A DNA stretch of 64,000 nucleotides, taken from positions 1-64,000 of the forward strand of contig RWJK01001936.1 of assembly GCA_004335835.1 (NCBI GenBank), read 5' to 3'. The stretch is from Scenedesmus sp. ARA3 (Eukaryota > Chlorophyta > Chlorophyceae > Sphaeropleales > Scenedesmaceae). The position numbers and the translations under genes are program-made. The notes beneath the pieces are model-generated. The model was not told where the DNA came from. It saw only the letters and a list, made by a program, of their open reading frames with translations, and did not search any database. Shown in pieces: positions 56,501 to 64,000 of this stretch (the stretch's first letter is position 1; each line of letters opens with the position of its first letter).

Positions 56501-59334
56501 GATTCAAATCAAAACAGCGCAAGTCACACAGCACGAGTTGTGGGTAGTGTTCAGGATGTGCGAGCCAAGGGGTTTAATGTAATACTGACTATGGCCACGG
56601 GCTTGATTGATGATATGCCTGCCAGAAGCATACACAGCTTCCTGCAAGCTCAGCTAGAACGCTGAACACATGTGAACTAGCAAGCAATGATGCGGTCTGG
56701 TTACCAACAGCAGCCTGACTTGCAAGAAAGCAGCTTAGGATAAACACAAATGCATGGCAGCAGTCGCCTCACCTGGCGCGCCATGGCTGCGTGCCTTGGC
56801 CAGCCGCACCACTGCCTCCGTCTCCTGCCGCAGCCCCAATCGCCGCACCTCATCAAAGCCCTTGAATACAAACGTGCTCTGCAGCAGCATCAGCAGCAGC
56901 AGCAGGAGCAGCAGCAGCAGCAGTAGGAGGTGTTGTAGCACAGGGAGCAGCAGCAGCAGCAGCAGCAGGAGGTGTTGTAGCGCAGTAAGCAGCGCATGGC
57001 GAGTTGCATGTTGCTCTTGTCAGGCGGCTCCGCTTCTGTTGCTGCCACAGGTCACCAGGCAACCTCCTCCGTCACACATTTGAAAACACAGGGCACTCAG
57101 ACCTTGAAGAGTTGCAATCCTGCTGCTGCAGGAACAATCATCGCACCTGCAGGTCTCCCCGCGAGATGCATGCCGCGCTCCAGCCGCTGCTCAGCTGCCC
57201 ACCCAGCGGCCAGTGCTGCTGCAGCAGCGCAAGCGCACGCACCACGCGCTCTAGCGGCAGGTAGTAGGCTGACTGGGCCTTGTTCTTGCCTCCTGCATTG
57301 AGCCCTATGGCGCGGCCTTTGCTGTCGATGACTGGCGAGCCGCTGGAGCCTCCTTTGGTGCCTGAGGCGGCTTGCAGGTAGAACTGCGGGTGCAGCACCA
57401 ATTGAAAGGTGCAAGGAATGCCGCATATCAGTGCTGGGAGGGGTGTGTGCAGGGCAAGGATGCTGTGTATGTTGGCAGAAAAAGGAAGGATGCTGTGCAT
57501 ATGGGCAAGGGCAGCCACAGCTACCAACAATCAAGAAATGAAACCAGCAGCACGGGAGCATGCAGCGCAACCACAAGATGCTGCACCGTCAGCATAAACA
57601 GCACAAATAACAGCCTCACCGTGTTGAAGTCGTTGTAGCCCTTGCGCCCATAATGCGGCGCATCTCTGTCCAGGCGTGCTATTGTTCCTGCAAGGATGGA
57701 CACCTTCTCACCGCTGTCATTGCCTACCACGCGAATCTCCAGGCCGACTGCTGCTGCTTCGGGTGCTAGTGGCACCTCCTGCACCTGCAGGACAGCAAAT
57801 AACATGCGTCCACAAGGTTGATACAATAATGCGGAGCTAAGCCAGGCAGCGCAATGGCAGCTGGCCAATGTGGTATGACAAGCACAGCCTTTACACTTGC
57901 AGGAGAATGGTTGCAATGCTGCCCAACATGTACAGTGCTCAACAGCCTGGTTAGGCATTTCAGAAGCAACAGCACCATTTTTACACTGCAGGAAATCTGT
58001 CAATACCTGACCAAGTAATTGCGGCTGCAGTCAACACGAACTGGGTTATATTGCTGGTCAAACCCTGGTCAACTCCGCTGTTGCAGCCACACAACCGCAG
58101 CAGCAGCAGCACCGCCCCACAGCAGCTCCGCACCTGCATGAACTGCAGCTTAGAAGGGTCGAAGCGCAGGAAGCCAAAGTCGTGCACAGGGTCGTAATAC
58201 ACAGGGTGTACCGGCAGCTCCTCCCGGTTCAAGAAGATGGCCTCAGCCACAATGGGGCCTTGCATGATATCAGGATATGAAGAGTAGCAAATCCACAGCT
58301 CGTTAGTGGCGATGTGCAGCACACAGCAGCTGTTGCTGCTCAGCAGGCAGTTAAGCAAGCATACTCAATGAGCAGTGCCATTAACCCTGGGAGCAACGCA
58401 CCCCGGCAGCTGCCGTGCTGCAGCATGTCCCCTGCTGCTGGTGCGCCATGCAACTGCCTCATCAATACTAGAACTACACTGTGAGTCAGCAACTGAACAA
58501 CAAAAAACGCCTCTGGCAATCACCAACTAACTGCTGCCAGATGCCGCGCCGGCAGCCCCAGCCTGCCGCATGCCTCTGGTAAACAGCAAGCAGCTGCTGT
58601 TGCTCGCTTACTCATGAGGAAACGCATGCCTGCAACTGCTTGCCGCACTGCACTTCTGACTGCGCACCTGGCGTCACCACATGCCTGTTTGTGCATATGA
58701 TGCCTCGGCTCTTATCCACAATGAATCCTGCAAGCAGAGCGCAGGGCAGTTGCATGGTTTGAGTGGCATTGGAATTTGCAAGCAACTGAGCTGCCGGGTA
58801 CAATTCTTCAACTGCATTGGCTGCTTTGTCACTGTGGCGTCCATCACATGCACATCCACCAGAGTGTGCTTCCTGCAACTCTTTTGCACAACAGACACCA
58901 CTGGCAGGCTGGAGAGTCATGTAAGCACGCCAGCACATTGCCTGCGCGGCCGCAGCGCCGCACACACCTGTGGCATAGCTGCTAGATGCTGGCTCTGTAT
59001 CAAATGCCCTTGTCTGTGTGACCCTGCAGGACAGCAGGTGGACAGCATAAGGAACGGCACTCTGGGCAACTGCTTTTTCTGCTTGAAAAGCCAGTACATT
59101 TGCAGCCTAGGCTGTGCGCCTGGCTCAAAGCCATGCAGGCTCCTCAAACGCCAAATGGTACTACTGTGAGCAGTTCTTATGCGCGCTGGTGCGGGCAAGG
59201 TGATCCAGGCCATGCTGTTTCTATCTTCTGCAGTGAACTCACTTCAGCACAACGCAGCACGGCACCACCTTCTCCAGCGCTCGCCTCCACTCATCAGCCG
59301 ATGCCGTAGGCTGATCGGGTGGCAATTCATCCAT
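47245..59334 (-). CDS. DEG7: DEG7-type protease (protease Do-like 7), complete
   Basis: HtrA-family serine protease with PDZ domains; the Arabidopsis protein has been linked to chloroplast photosystem II repair. Nineteen exons keep phase: 59243-59334, 58968-59023, 58668-58727, 58134-58258, 57620-57784, 57147-57383, 56773-56878, 56372-56490, 55849-56082, 54360-54545, 53457-54092, 53100-53276, 52247-52386, 51698-51818, 51133-51251, 49751-49904, 48771-49258, 48070-48217, 47245-47532; 1216 residues. Start: MDELPPDQ, then [15 protein letters not shown]. Triad: His in TNRHVV, Asp in DPVHDFGF, Ser in [14 protein letters not shown]-type motifs: [50 protein letters not shown]. The second protease-like domain ([25 protein letters not shown]) lacks a full triad, as in plant DEG7. 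The linker in the 636-bp exon is Ala/Gln/Gly-rich. No transit peptide is obvious. Confidence 0.93.
47539..47582. repeat. (CAG)n microsatellite before the DEG7 last-exon acceptor
   Basis: About 14-15 CAG triplets (CTG on the gene strand) form the tract leading to the last acceptor. Confidence 0.95.
47630..47795 (-). repeat. Three acceptor-side copies of the DEG7 last exon start
   Basis: The last exon begins [11 protein letters not shown] (high end 47532). Copies of its first 20-40 bases with the acceptor end at 47668, 47731 and about 47790. The spacers are CAG runs. Confidence 0.8.
48305..48460 (-). repeat. Two acceptor-side copies of a DEG7 exon start
   Basis: The exon 48070-48217 starts [15 protein letters not shown]. 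Copies end at 48345 and 48460 (spacing 128 and 115 bp), each with acceptor and about 40 exon bases; one retains VNG. Confidence 0.85.
49499..49610 (-). repeat. Donor-side copy of a DEG7 exon
   Basis: About 110 bp repeating the end of exon 49751-49904 ([18 protein letters not shown] to HAAQ) with its GTGGGT donor, 250 bp downstream in the intron. Nearly identical at protein level. Confidence 0.85.
50031..50061 (-). repeat. Acceptor-side copy of the same DEG7 exon
   Basis: CCTTGCAG acceptor followed by [11 protein letters not shown], copying [12 protein letters not shown] at the start of exon 49751-49904. Confidence 0.75.
51502..51921 (-). repeat. Junction copies flanking DEG7 exon 51698-51818
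   Basis: A donor-side copy lies at 51502-51560 (matching [13 protein letters not shown] plus GTGCGG). An acceptor-side copy lies at about 51870-51921 (matching [14 protein letters not shown]). The real exon sits between them. Confidence 0.75.
52117..52172 (-). repeat. Donor-side copy of DEG7 exon 52247-52386
   Basis: Matches the exon end ([10 protein letters not shown]) about 130 bp downstream of the real donor. Confidence 0.65.
52692..53003 (-). repeat. Two donor-side copies of a DEG7 exon
   Basis: The exon 53100-53276 ends with a block spanning [16 protein letters not shown] to KIRAAQ. The downstream intron repeats about 115 bp of it plus the GTGGGC donor at 52888-53003 and 52692-52806, 196 bp apart. 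The reading frame is kept open in both copies. Confidence 0.85.
54600..55535 (-). repeat. Array of DEG7 exon-start copies (PGYMLGRA)
   Basis: The real exon (high end 54545) starts [19 protein letters not shown]. The intron on its 5' side repeats the CTGCAG or CTGTAG acceptor plus about 55 exon bases at high ends 54660, 54845, 54961, 55079, 55197, 55315 and 55434, with about 118-bp periodicity. An eighth copy near 55480-55525 is fused to a fragment of the preceding exon (NRAVVG). Spacers carry GGTAGCAGCAGGAGGGCAGG. The sequencing gap lies inside the array, so the true copy number may be larger. Confidence 0.9.
54704..54753. other. Assembly gap (50 N)
   Basis: A run of 50 unknown bases, probably a placeholder of arbitrary length, inside the DEG7 exon-copy array. 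It interrupts an intron, not the coding sequence. Confidence 0.95.
55580..55765 (-). repeat. DEG7 donor-side exon copies ([10 protein letters not shown])
   Basis: The end of the exon 55849-56082 (GQVYVAE then GTGAGC) is repeated at about 55597-55632 and 55725-55757, each followed on the minus strand by GTGAGG or GTGGGA. They lie in the same intron as the acceptor-side array. Confidence 0.75.
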
Positions 59335-59777
59335 TTTCTCCCGTCAGCGTGACCAAACGTGTAATCGGCGATTCGATTGAAAGATTTGTGAGCGCTTCGG
59401 GGCAGTGAAACTTTCAAATGGACAACTAATAGCTTCAATATGATATAAATTGCATGATCGTAGGCAATTGGCCACCACAACAACACAGCACATGTCCACC
59501 GTGTTACTGACTTAGAAAGCCCCAACTGGCACCCTGGCTTGCACATCTGTCAGGCAGCAAACATCTTCCATGCATGCAGAGATTTGACTTTAGTAATCAG
59601 TTCTTTCCAATTTCTTGTTGTGATCCCTGCGACGGGCTGCACCGCGACTGCTTCTTCTTCTTCTGCTGCTGCTGTTGCTACATCTACAACGCGCTTTTCA
59701 AGCCACAGGTGCTGCTGCCAGACAGCATTAGAAGCTTGACTGCTACGGTGCTGCAGTAGTAATCACTCTCAGGAGTT
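59335..59777. promoter_or_regulatory. DEG7/BolA divergent promoter region
   Basis: 443 bp between the two divergent start codons. TGATATAAATTG near 59440 and a TTCTTCTTCTTCTG stretch near 59650 are the only notable motifs. Part is likely 5' UTR of BolA. Confidence 0.45.
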
Positions 59778-60701
59778 ATGCTGGGACGCACCTGCTTGCG
59801 CGTGATGGCAGCAGCGAACGTAGAGGGGCCACGACCCATAGCTACTGCTATGCAGCGCAAACTGGAGATGGCCCTAGCGCCTGTGTCGCTTAAGATCATC
59901 AATGAGAGCCACAAACACGCAGGACACAGGTGAGCAGCAGCAGCAGCAGCAACACATGGCCACGTGCTACATCAGCAGTGTGCCTGTGAGCTGCTCAACA
60001 CGTGGTGGTAGCAGCTAGCTCAATTGCATCAGGAAAAGTGGCTGCTTCTGGCTGAGGGAGAGGCGTGGGGTTGCAGTCGGGCTGTTAGTGCTTCAAATGG
60101 GGTTGCGACAACTCCCGTCTCTCCTGCTGCTGCTGCTGCTGCCATCCACCCGCTGCTGGCAACACCAGTGGCAACCCAACAGGCGCAGCAGATGCAGAGA
60201 CACACTTCCGGTGCGTGTGATGTCACTTTGCCATATTTTGTACACACTGATCATTGAGCTTCACATCAATGCACCAGTGGCACAGCGCATGGCTGATTGC
60301 AGTCGGCACGTGTGTTACCAAAGATACCTGCCCAGGCTGCTCTGCAAAGCACAATTGTGGCACAGCAACAGCTACAGCGGCGCAATGCTGCCGTAGCCGC
60401 CGGCAGGCAGGCTCTTTGGCTGACTCGTCTGCAGAGGGCATTGCACACGCCACACAGAAGCATTGCCAGGCACACTCACCTCAACAGAGCGTCAGCAAGC
60501 ACCAGCAAGCATCTATACCTTCTCATTTTGTCTATGATTTTCTTGATTTGTTGCAGGGTGGAGGTCATCAGCAGCGAGTTTGACGGCAAGCGGCTGGTGG
60601 CGCGGCACCAGATGATGTACAAGCTGCTGGACGATGAGATCAAGGCGGGCGTGCACGCGCTGTCCATGGACACCAAGACGCCACAGGAGGCGGGGCTGTG
60701 A
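59778..60701 (+). CDS. BolA-family protein
   Basis: Partner of monothiol glutaredoxins in iron-sulfur cluster handling. Three exons in phase: 59778-59929, 60168-60209, 60557-60701; 112 residues. The N-terminus (MLGRTCLRVMAAANVEGP) may be a short organellar peptide. Then SLKIINESHKHAGH (the conserved His-rich loop), ETHFRVEVISSEFDGKRLVA, RHQMMYKLLDDE and GVHALSMDTKTPQE. Exon 2 is only 42 bases; its acceptor at 60167 is the one that keeps phase. Which plant BolA class it belongs to cannot be told by eye. Confidence 0.9.
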
Positions 60702-60798
60702 CGCGAGTTTCAGATTCCAGATCTGATATCAGAGCCGGAGATAGGCAGTGCGGCAGCATCATGTACCGAAAGACGAGCACTGCAACTGGGTTGCTGGA

Positions 60799-60848
60799 CA
60801 TGCGCTCTCCATGGACACAAGGACAGCACAGAAGGTGGCGCTGTGACG
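60799..60848 (+). repeat. Extra copy of the BolA coding 3' end
   Basis: About 50 bp repeat the sequence around HALSMDTKTPQEAGL and its stop, roughly 140 bp downstream of the real one, with several substitutions. It lies in the 3' UTR or beyond. Confidence 0.8.
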
Positions 60849-62464
60849 CTGGTTTGCAATTGGCGCAAGTGCGCTGCAAATCGCAGCAGCACACCCTATT
60901 GCGATCAGCAATTGAATCACCCAGCACGGAAGTGCATCAGCATGCGCAGCAGTGCTGCAGCAAGATGGATCAGCAGAAGTTGGCAGCTGTGAATGATGGG
61001 CTGCTGGGCACAGCGTGCTGCAACGCGTATTGTGACGAATTCTTGAGGCGATGGGTGCATGGTCAGGGAGTGGGGTGTGCACTGCAGCGGCTCACGTAGT
61101 GACTGGATGATGAGGTGTACCAGAGCCAGTGGGTTGGCAAACCCTAGGAAACGCACAAACTGTACTTCAAGGCAACAGCTGACCCGCTGTAACGCCTATG
61201 TTCGAGCTGTTCGAACTCACAGCAGCCATCCTACAGAGGCATCCACTGTAAGATGACAGTTGTTGAAATGGTGAATGCACAACTGCGCACCTGCAAGCAA
61301 TGCTAGTCCAATGTAACTCGCCGCCTGATCTTACTAAGATACATATATGTATAGCATGGGAGTCAGAAAAAACTGTTACATACGCTGGTTTGCTGCTTGC
61401 CAAATGGTCAGCATTGGCTGCTTGTACCAATCAAGCACAAGCAGCATGTGCTGGTGCCACAAGGTTACTCATGTGTGCAGTGCGTACTGCATGCGCTGCA
61501 TGTGCAGCACAGTTGCAGATGCCATGCCACGCTGCCGCAGCTGCCATACAATCCGCACATGCCATGTCGCGCGCACGGCAATGTTAGTGTTGCCAGGCAC
61601 GGAAGCAGCAAGCTGCAGCACATATGACCAACACAGCATGAAAAAGGACCTGTGGCTACGTCACAGGTGTTAACCACAGCCCTGGGCAAGTACAGCAAAC
61701 GTTCGGAAATCACTTACAGTGCAAAATGCAGTTCTCAGTACACACGCGCGCACCGGCTACGGCGCTCGCCATCTGCAGCAGCAGCAGCTGTTCATCATGC
61801 ACTAAACTGTAGGGCTATCCAGACCTGATCGATAGACAGGTATACAAGAGGTGCAGCCAGCAGCCATACCCGAGATGGGTAGCTGCACAGCAAACACTGC
61901 AGCAGACATCAACGCCCCCAGAAGGTCTGTCCTGTTGGACAGTCCCAAAAAGGTAGTCAGAACAGAAACAAAATACACTCGGGCGTTCAGGAGCAGGTGG
62001 CACATATGTGCCTGGGGCACGCTGCGCGCTGCTGCGCTTGCATCCAGGCAGCTGTAGCACACAACAGCAGCACGCATGCACATCAGGTGCATGGCGTTGG
62101 GTACAGCACAAGGACACTGTATAACCACACACGCGATCAATGAATCACACAGTACATGGCTGGCAACTCTGCACTGCTACCCATGCTCTGAGCTGTCTGC
62201 CTGCCATGCCCCACAGATCCCCTGCCACCTCACCCTCCCAGCCTCGCCAGCAGCAAGGGCCCCAACCAACAAAAAAAACAACTGCCCACCGCAACAACAG
62301 CTCTGGAAGCAGCTGCAGCCTTGCTGCTGCAGCGACGAGATGTGGCGCCCGCAGCAGCACAGCCGCAACATCCAGAGCTGTAGCACACGCGCACACTGCT
62401 GCCGCTACTGCTGATCCTGCAGCAGCAGCGCAGCAGGCACAGCAACAAATGCTGCTGCTGCTGC
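60849..62464. other. Intergenic, no gene recognised
   Basis: Short ORFs only. A minus-strand stretch at 61802-62140 (FVSVLTTFLGL) is hydrophobic but isolated. Confidence 0.5.
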
Positions 62465-63806
62465 TCATGCAGCATCGACAGCTGGCGCCGGCGCCGGCGC
62501 AGGTGCTGCTTCCGCTGGCGGTGCTGCTGCTGCTGGCGGCGCCTCTGCTGCTGCTGCCTGAGCTGCCTCTGCTGCTGCGCCCATAGCTGCGCAGCGCGCC
62601 TCCAGCCACTTCTGCCACTTGGGCGCGCGGCCGTCTGCTGCCTTGGGCTTCTGCCGCTGCTGCCGCCTGCTGCTGTGCTGCCTGTACATGACGTCCTCAG
62701 TGTCCAACACATACGACACCTGCAGGTGCAACGGCAGAAGGCACAACGACAGGGTCAAAACAAAAACGCACAGGTCAGGAAGTGTCGTGGCATCAAGCAG
62801 CGTGCGTGGGGTGCAATTGTTGGCCGGACTACGCGCAGGTGCTCACATGCATCAACAGCATGACACAGCTTGACGTGCATCCGCTCAGCACTGTCTGACA
62901 TTGCTGGCCACGGTTGTTCCCCGCTCCCCAAAACCTCCCAGAGCCCACCTTGGAGTTCTGGCAGCTGATCTTGCACTCCAGCCCATTTGCAACAGCCACG
63001 CCTTGCAGCACCTGCAGCAGCCGCCCGCCATCGCCCGCAGCGTCCTCTGCTCTGCTGCTGCGGCTGCCGTGCTTGCTGCTGCGCAGCAGGAACACGCGGT
63101 CCTTGCTGCTGACCCCAGCAGGCGAGGCCATGAGTGATTTGATGTATTCCTGGAAGCTCACATCCAGCCCAAGAGGCTGCAGCTCACTCTTGTCTGGCTC
63201 CAGCAGCTGCAGCTGCAGCTGCCCGCCCTCCACCTGCTGCTGCTGCTGCGCATCTGCGCCGTCTGCTGCTGCTGCTGCTGCACTGTCTGCTGCTGCTGCT
63301 TGCGGTGGCGGCGTGGGTTCTAGCTTGGTGAGTGAGGGCGCAAACTGCGCGTGGTCATTGCCAACCTCGGCACCGCTGGTGACGCCCTCCATGAAGGCAA
63401 ACCTGCACAGCAGCAGCAGCAGCACAGCAGGCGATAAGTTATCGTCCCAGCAGTTCACTGGGCAAACTGCAACGACAACACATGCTTCACTTGCAAGGCA
63501 CCTCCACAGCAGCTGAGCTGGCATACATGCTGTACTCTGTGCTCCAAAAGCTCCCGACCACAACAAGATGTACAAGCCCACCTGTAGCAGGGCTCGTCGA
63601 GCAGCAGGATGTTGGCGGTGGCACAACACTATAATCACTATAACCTGATGTAACATACAGAATGAAGCGCACCTGTAGCAGGGCTCGTCGTGCAGCAGGA
63701 TGTTGGCGTTGGCGCGGTACACCTCATCAGCCACAGGGCCCCGCCGCGCCGCCTCATACTTGTGCAGCTCCACCAGCCGCATGCTCTGCTCGTCCTGCAC
63801 CATGCT
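62465..63806 (-). CDS. Unidentified protein (upstream exons unresolved)
   Basis: Three exons join in phase: 63673-63806, 62949-63402, 62465-62719; at least 280 residues. I do not recognise the family. The first exon is well ordered: SMVQDEQSMRLVELHKYEAA, VADEVYRANANILLHDEPCYR. The second starts RFAFMEGVTSGAEVGNDHAQF, passes an Ala/Gln linker, then LGLDVSFQEYIKSLMASP, DRVFLLRSSKHGSRSSR and GLECKISCQNSK. The third has VSYVLDTEDVMYRQ, a basic RRQQRQKPK patch, APKWQKWLEARCAAMG and an Ala/Pro tail. Frames towards the window edge (63902-63990) may be an earlier exon. A donor-side copy of the first exon lies in its intron. Confidence 0.6.
63581..63625 (-). repeat. Donor-side copy of the exon 63673-63806
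   Basis: Repeats TANILLLDEPCYR plus its GTGGGC donor, about 90 bp downstream of the real donor, against NANILLHDEPCYR in the exon. Confidence 0.8.
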
Positions 63807-64000
63807 CTGCAGGCGCAGCAGCAGGATTGAGGGGGATGCGTCAGCGGCAGCATGCAGGGAACAGGTTCACTCTGCGGCTGCTGCTCTTGAGACACACACC
63901 TGCTGTGTGTGCAGTGCAGCGCTGGCACATGAAGCTCAGACAGGAACGCGCATGCCATCGCTCCCAGCCAAGTGAGTGCGCAAAGTGCCACTGCAAAAAC

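Noticed and set aside
61802..62140. Small membrane protein on the minus strand
   Set aside because: Hydrophobic stretch without start context, splice sites or recognisable family; overlapping frames are equally open.

Overview
The window looks like nuclear DNA of a green alga (Chlorophyta). The genes are intron-rich with GT-AG introns whose acceptors are nearly always a CTGCAG-type site. Plant-type housekeeping proteins are present (DEG7, bL17m, mS29, BolA). CAG/CTG triplets saturate exons and introns and encode Gln, Ala and Ser runs. I favour a chlorophycean (for example Scenedesmaceae-like), but that is inference from style, not proof.

Layout. 1-2798: 5' part (5' LTR, primer-binding site, gag) of a Ty1/copia-type LTR retrotransposon on the minus strand. 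2906-3690: a foldback element and inverted minisatellites. 4129-8632 (+): TKL-like protein kinase. 8633-12050: no convincing gene; a 29-bp minisatellite. 12052-12469 (+): unassigned, frame-broken coding-like stretch. 13077-14868 (+): membrane-anchored, Cys-rich, probably cell-surface protein. 16513-20519 (-): mitoribosomal protein mS29/DAP3. 21227-24876 (+): low-complexity Gln/Ser/Ala protein. 27322-29321 (-): drug/metabolite-type transporter. 29971-33095 (-): ubiquitin-specific protease. 33735-35483 (+): mitoribosomal bL17. 36024-37682 (+): ABM-domain protein. 38175-38762 (+): Pro/Gln/Tyr-rich protein. 39663-45775: a large inverted duplication carrying four small secreted eight-cysteine peptides as two divergent gene pairs. 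47245-59334 (-): complete 19-exon DEG7 protease. 59778-60701 (+): BolA protein, divergent from DEG7. 62465-63806 (-): unidentified conserved-looking protein, 5' part unresolved.

Two things stand out. First, at least seven genes carry tandem, direct, diverged copies of their own exon-intron junctions inside the adjoining intron. Donor-side copies repeat the exon 3' end plus GT; acceptor-side copies repeat AG plus the exon 5' end. Units are about 100-200 bp and reach five copies for mS29, four for bL17m and seven or more for DEG7. I could build uninterrupted, phase-consistent models for these genes only by using one copy per junction, so the rest are decoys, alternative exons or debris. Second, the four-gene cysteine-peptide locus looks like an uncharacterised secreted peptide family, amplified by inverted duplication, with divergent TATA boxes and a predicted 5'-UTR intron.

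Mitochondrial translation (mS29, bL17m) and protein quality control (DEG7, USP) are represented, but the genes do not form an operon or an obvious functional cluster. All exon boundaries were set by hand from splice sites, reading phase and remembered family motifs; no database search or computation was run.
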